From contig NZ_JAANOY010000003.1 of assembly GCF_011320095.1 (NCBI RefSeq), positions 154,308 through 218,307 on the forward strand: a stretch of 64,000 nucleotides of DNA, written 5' to 3'. The position numbers and the translations under genes are program-made. The notes under the pieces were generated by a model. The model did not search any database. It was not told the origin of the DNA and worked only from the letters and a program-made list of their open reading frames with translations. The stretch comes from Cognatiluteimonas telluris. GTDB lineage: Bacteria > Pseudomonadota > Gammaproteobacteria > Xanthomonadales > Xanthomonadaceae. Positions 61,761 through 64,000 of this stretch are shown here, one piece after another. The first letter of the stretch is position 1. Every line of letters begins with the position of its first letter.

Positions 61761-62567
61761 TCAATCCGTGTCGCGGAAATGCTTGCTGGGGCCGGCGACC
61801 AGCGCGCGCATGGCGGCCGCCGGCAGCAGCCTGCTCATGCCGGCGATGAGCTGGTTGATGCGGCCGACGACGATGCGCGCGTCGCCGCGCTCGACGGCGT
61901 CGATGCCGGCGCGCGCGACGGTGTCCGCATCCAGCCACAACCACGGGGGCAACTTCGATACCCGCCCGCGCATGCCGTTGGCGTCGTGGAATTCACTGTA
62001 GGTGAAGCCTGGGCACACGGCGGTCACGTGCACGCCGCGCGCCCGCATCTCCTCGGCCAGCGACTCGGAAAAGCGGATGACGAAGGCCTTGGCCGCGCCA
62101 TAGAGCGTGTGGCCGGCCGAGGCCGGCGTCAGTCCCGCCAGCGACGCGACGTTGATGACGCGGCCATGGCCCACCGCTTCCATCGCGGGCAGCAGGCGCC
62201 AGGTGAGTTCGGCGACCGACGTCACCAGCACCTGCAGGAAGTCCGCATGCACGCTCCAGTCCGAGGACAGCAATCGCCCGGGCACGCCGTAGCCGGCGTT
62301 GTTGACCAGGTGCGTCACCGCGATCCGGCGCCGTTGCAGTTCCGCGACCAGCCGGGCAGGGGCGTCGCGCTGCGCAAGGTCGGCGGCGATCACCTCCACC
62401 GGCACCTGCACGCGCAGTTCGCAGGCCAGGGCTTCGAGCCGGTCCAGGCGCCGCGCGGTGAGTACCAGCGGCACGCCGCGCCGCGCGTAGTCGCGTGCGA
62501 ATGCCGCACCGATGCCGCTGGAGGCGCCGGTGACGAGGGCATGGCCGGGGTGTGCGGATGGGACCAT
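61761..62567 (-). CDS. Short-chain dehydrogenase/reductase
   Basis: 268 residues from ATG 62567; the longer open frame upstream is Arg/Thr-rich and lacks a ribosome site. Rossmann motifs are ALVTGASSGIGAAFA, VNNAGYGV and the catalytic Ser/Tyr/Lys set: VASLAG, then TLYGAAKAF. The segment VHVTAVCPGFTYSEF is the usual cofactor loop. It probably uses NADP, since the Arg pair in TARRLDRLEAL follows strand two. C-terminal residues (INQLIAGMSRLLPAAAMRAL) resemble membrane-associated members such as DltE/YqjQ-like SDRs. It heads a two-gene unit with the DUF6445 gene. Confidence 0.92.
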   Translation of the reverse strand: MVPSAHPGHALVTGASSGIGAAFARDYARRGVPLVLTARRLDRLEALACELRVQVPVEVIAADLAQRDAPARLVAELQRRRIAVTHLVNNAGYGVPGRLLSSDWSVHADFLQVLVTSVAELTWRLLPAMEAVGHGRVINVASLAGLTPASAGHTLYGAAKAFVIRFSESLAEEMRARGVHVTAVCPGFTYSEFHDANGMRGRVSKLPPWLWLDADTVARAGIDAVERGDARIVVGRINQLIAGMSRLLPAAAMRALVAGPSKHFRDTD

Positions 62568-62592
62568 GCGACTCGCCGCGGGAAGGCGCCCG

Positions 62593-62598
62593 ATTCTA
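62593..62598 (-). promoter_or_regulatory. Candidate -10 element (TAGAAT) of the SDR-DUF6445 unit
   Basis: On the minus strand TAGAAT lies 25 bases before the SDR ATG. Confidence 0.4.
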
Positions 62599-62721
62599 AA
62601 GCCACGTTGCCGGCTTCCTGCAGTGGCCCAGGACGCCCGTCGCATCCATCCCGTGGTCGTGGTCGTGCGAATGCGTCGCAACGGCACCGGCGGTGCATGG
62701 AGGCGCGCGCCTGCCGGCTGC

Positions 62722-62727
62722 TAGACT
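62722..62727 (+). promoter_or_regulatory. Candidate -10 element (TAGACT) of tpiA
   Basis: TAGACT in GCTAGACTGCGCGCC lies 31 bases before the tpiA ATG and matches the hexamer before accD. Confidence 0.4.
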
Positions 62728-62758
62728 GCGCGCCTTTCACGGCATCCCTGGGTGTGGC

Positions 62759-63520
62759 ATGCGTCGCCGGATCGTGGCTGGCAACTGGAAACTGCACGGC
62801 GACCGCGCGTTCGCCCACGGCCTGCTGGATGCGATCACCGCGCGGCCGGCCCCCGCGGGCGTGGACCTCGTCGTGCTGCCGCCGCTGCCCTACCTGAGCG
62901 GGCTGGTCGCCGCCTATCCGTCGGTCGCGTTCGGCGCCCAGGACGTCAGCGCCAATGCGCAGGGCGCCTACACCGGCGAAGTCTGTGCCTCGATGCTGGC
63001 CGATGTCGGTGCGCGCTATGGGCTGGTCGGGCATTCCGAGCGGCGCCAGTACCACCACGAAGGCAGCGAGCTGGTCGCGCGCAAGTTCCAGGCCGCGCGC
63101 GCCGCCGGGCTGGTCCCGATCCTGTGCGTCGGCGAAAGCCAGCACCAGCGCGAGGCCGGCCAGACCGAATACTGCATCGAGCGCCAGCTGCAGCCGGTAT
63201 TCGACCTGTGCGGCGAGCAGGCCTTCGAAGGCGCCGTGGTCGCCTACGAGCCAGTCTGGGCGATCGGTACCGGCCTGACCGCCACCCCGGAGCAGGCGCA
63301 GGCCGTCCACGCGTTCATCCGTGGCGAAGTCGCCGCCCGCGATGCTAAAATTGCGGGCTCGCTGCCGATCCTCTATGGCGGCAGCTGCAAACCCGGCAAC
63401 GCCGCGGCGCTGTTCGCCCAGCCCGACGTCGATGGCGGCCTGATCGGTGGCGCCTCGCTGGTGGCTGCCGATTTCCTCGCCATCGCGGCGGCCGCCGGCA
63501 ATCCGCCAGGCGGTCGCTGA
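62759..63520 (+). CDS. tpiA: Triosephosphate isomerase
   Basis: 253 residues from ATG 62759. The active-site residues are Lys11 in AGNWKLH, His92 in VGHSERRQ and Glu164 in VAYEPVWAIGTG; the phosphate loop is ILYGGSCKPGNAAALFAQPDVDGGLIGGASL. It interconverts dihydroxyacetone phosphate and glyceraldehyde 3-phosphate in glycolysis and gluconeogenesis. It precedes secG by 54 bases, the usual order in this family and in many other bacteria. A tpiA-secG transcript is likely. Confidence 0.98.
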   Translation: MRRRIVAGNWKLHGDRAFAHGLLDAITARPAPAGVDLVVLPPLPYLSGLVAAYPSVAFGAQDVSANAQGAYTGEVCASMLADVGARYGLVGHSERRQYHHEGSELVARKFQAARAAGLVPILCVGESQHQREAGQTEYCIERQLQPVFDLCGEQAFEGAVVAYEPVWAIGTGLTATPEQAQAVHAFIRGEVAARDAKIAGSLPILYGGSCKPGNAAALFAQPDVDGGLIGGASLVAADFLAIAAAAGNPPGGR

Positions 63521-63574
63521 CCTCCGGTTGTCGGCCTGTCGATGGGCCAGCGTTACCACTGAAGAGATCGTTCA

Positions 63575-64000
63575 ATGCTGTTGTTGATCCTCAATGTCCT
63601 CTACGTGCTGCTCGCGATCGGCATGATCGCGCTGATCCTGATGCAGCGCGGTGCCGGTGCGCAGGCGGGCTCGGGCTTCGGCGGCGGCGCCTCGGCGACC
63701 GTGTTCGGCTCCCGCGGCGCCTCCAACTTCATGTCCAAGAGCACCAAGTGGATGGCGGTCGCGTTCTTCGCGATCAGCCTGTTCATGGCCTGGTACTCGA
63801 CCCACAACTCCACCCGCGGCCCGGTCAAGCAGGATCTCGGCCTGATGGCGCAGGTCCCGGCGGCGCCGGCGACCACGGCGCCGGCCACCGGCAACACGTC
63901 CGTGCCGAACGCACCGGCGCAGGCCGCCCCCGCGACGCCTTCGACCGCGGCGCCCGACGCCAGCGTGCCGACCGCGCCGATGGCGCCATCGCAGGCGCCT
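63575..64000 (+). CDS. secG: Preprotein translocase subunit SecG, 3' end outside the window
   Basis: The frame is open from ATG 63575 to the window edge, giving 142 residues without a stop. Two membrane helices are seen: ILNVLYVLLAIGMIALILMQ and STKWMAVAFFAISLFMAWYS. The conserved loop between them is RGAGAQAGSGFGGGASATVFGSRGASNFMSK. After residue 90 the chain continues as a long Ala/Pro/Thr-rich tail (VPAAPATTAPATGNTSVPNA ...), as in other Xanthomonadaceae SecG. SecG stimulates protein export through SecYEG. The tail is probably periplasmic or disordered, and its length here cannot be stated. Confidence 0.95.
   Translation, partial: MLLLILNVLYVLLAIGMIALILMQRGAGAQAGSGFGGGASATVFGSRGASNFMSKSTKWMAVAFFAISLFMAWYSTHNSTRGPVKQDLGLMAQVPAAPATTAPATGNTSVPNAPAQAAPATPSTAAPDASVPTAPMAPSQAP

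Overview
The window is a high-GC chromosomal segment of a gammaproteobacterium, most likely Xanthomonadaceae/Lysobacteraceae (Lysobacter or Luteimonas type). This rests on the block asd-fimV-truA-trpF-trpB-trpA-accD-glmM-tpiA-secG, on frequent GTG and TTG starts, and on palindromic repeats with the GTAGGAGCGGCTTCAGCCGC core that I associate with this family. No rRNA, tRNA, CRISPR array, prophage or insertion sequence was found. All functional calls come from reading motifs and neighbours; no search was run.

Positions 1-13,900 are the right end of an exopolysaccharide locus. In order: the C-terminal part of a bacterial tyrosine kinase (Wzc/CpsD type), two tandem asparagine-synthase-like proteins that lack the glutaminase domain, three paralogous Tat-exported right-handed beta-helix proteins, a Wzx-type flippase, a Wzy-like membrane protein, a GT4 glycosyltransferase, a YdcF/ElyC-family membrane protein and a Wza/GumB-type export lipoprotein. 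The two ligase-like genes and the first beta-helix gene overlap by 4 nt. This is the part most likely to hold an undescribed function: a polymer whose uronic acids may be amidated or amino-acylated inside the cell and then epimerised or cleaved in the periplasm.

Positions 13,984-31,734 are mixed housekeeping and accessory genes: radA, a membrane protein, a large M28 peptidase, a RIO-family kinase, an M14 carboxypeptidase, a secreted peroxiredoxin, a histidine phosphatase, a DUF3298-like secreted protein, a glutaredoxin-like protein, an old-yellow-enzyme reductase, a secreted beta-helix protein, a flavin-binding stress protein, a TolB-like propeller, a DUF3011 lipoprotein, a CsbD-like protein and a TPR protein.

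Positions 31,783-39,175 (minus strand) form a 5-oxoproline (pyroglutamate) utilisation region: a dienelactone hydrolase, a HIT protein, pxpB, pxpC, then a DUF885 lipoprotein peptidase, pxpA and the paired membrane proteins DUF969 and DUF979. A palindromic repeat splits it in two and supplies the pxpC stop codon.

Positions 39,266-49,333 carry rimO, a cytochrome b plus molybdopterin oxidoreductase pair, a low-affinity iron permease that overlaps greB tail to tail, a DUF853/HerA-like ATPase, a LysM lytic transglycosylase, psd and a SCO-family copper chaperone. Positions 49,499-64,000 carry prmB, aroC, asd, fimV, truA, trpF, trpB, trpA, accD, glmM, a minus-strand DUF6445-SDR pair, tpiA and the 5' part of secG. 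Recurrent TAGANT-like hexamers lie about 25-40 bases upstream of many of these starts and probably act as -10 elements.
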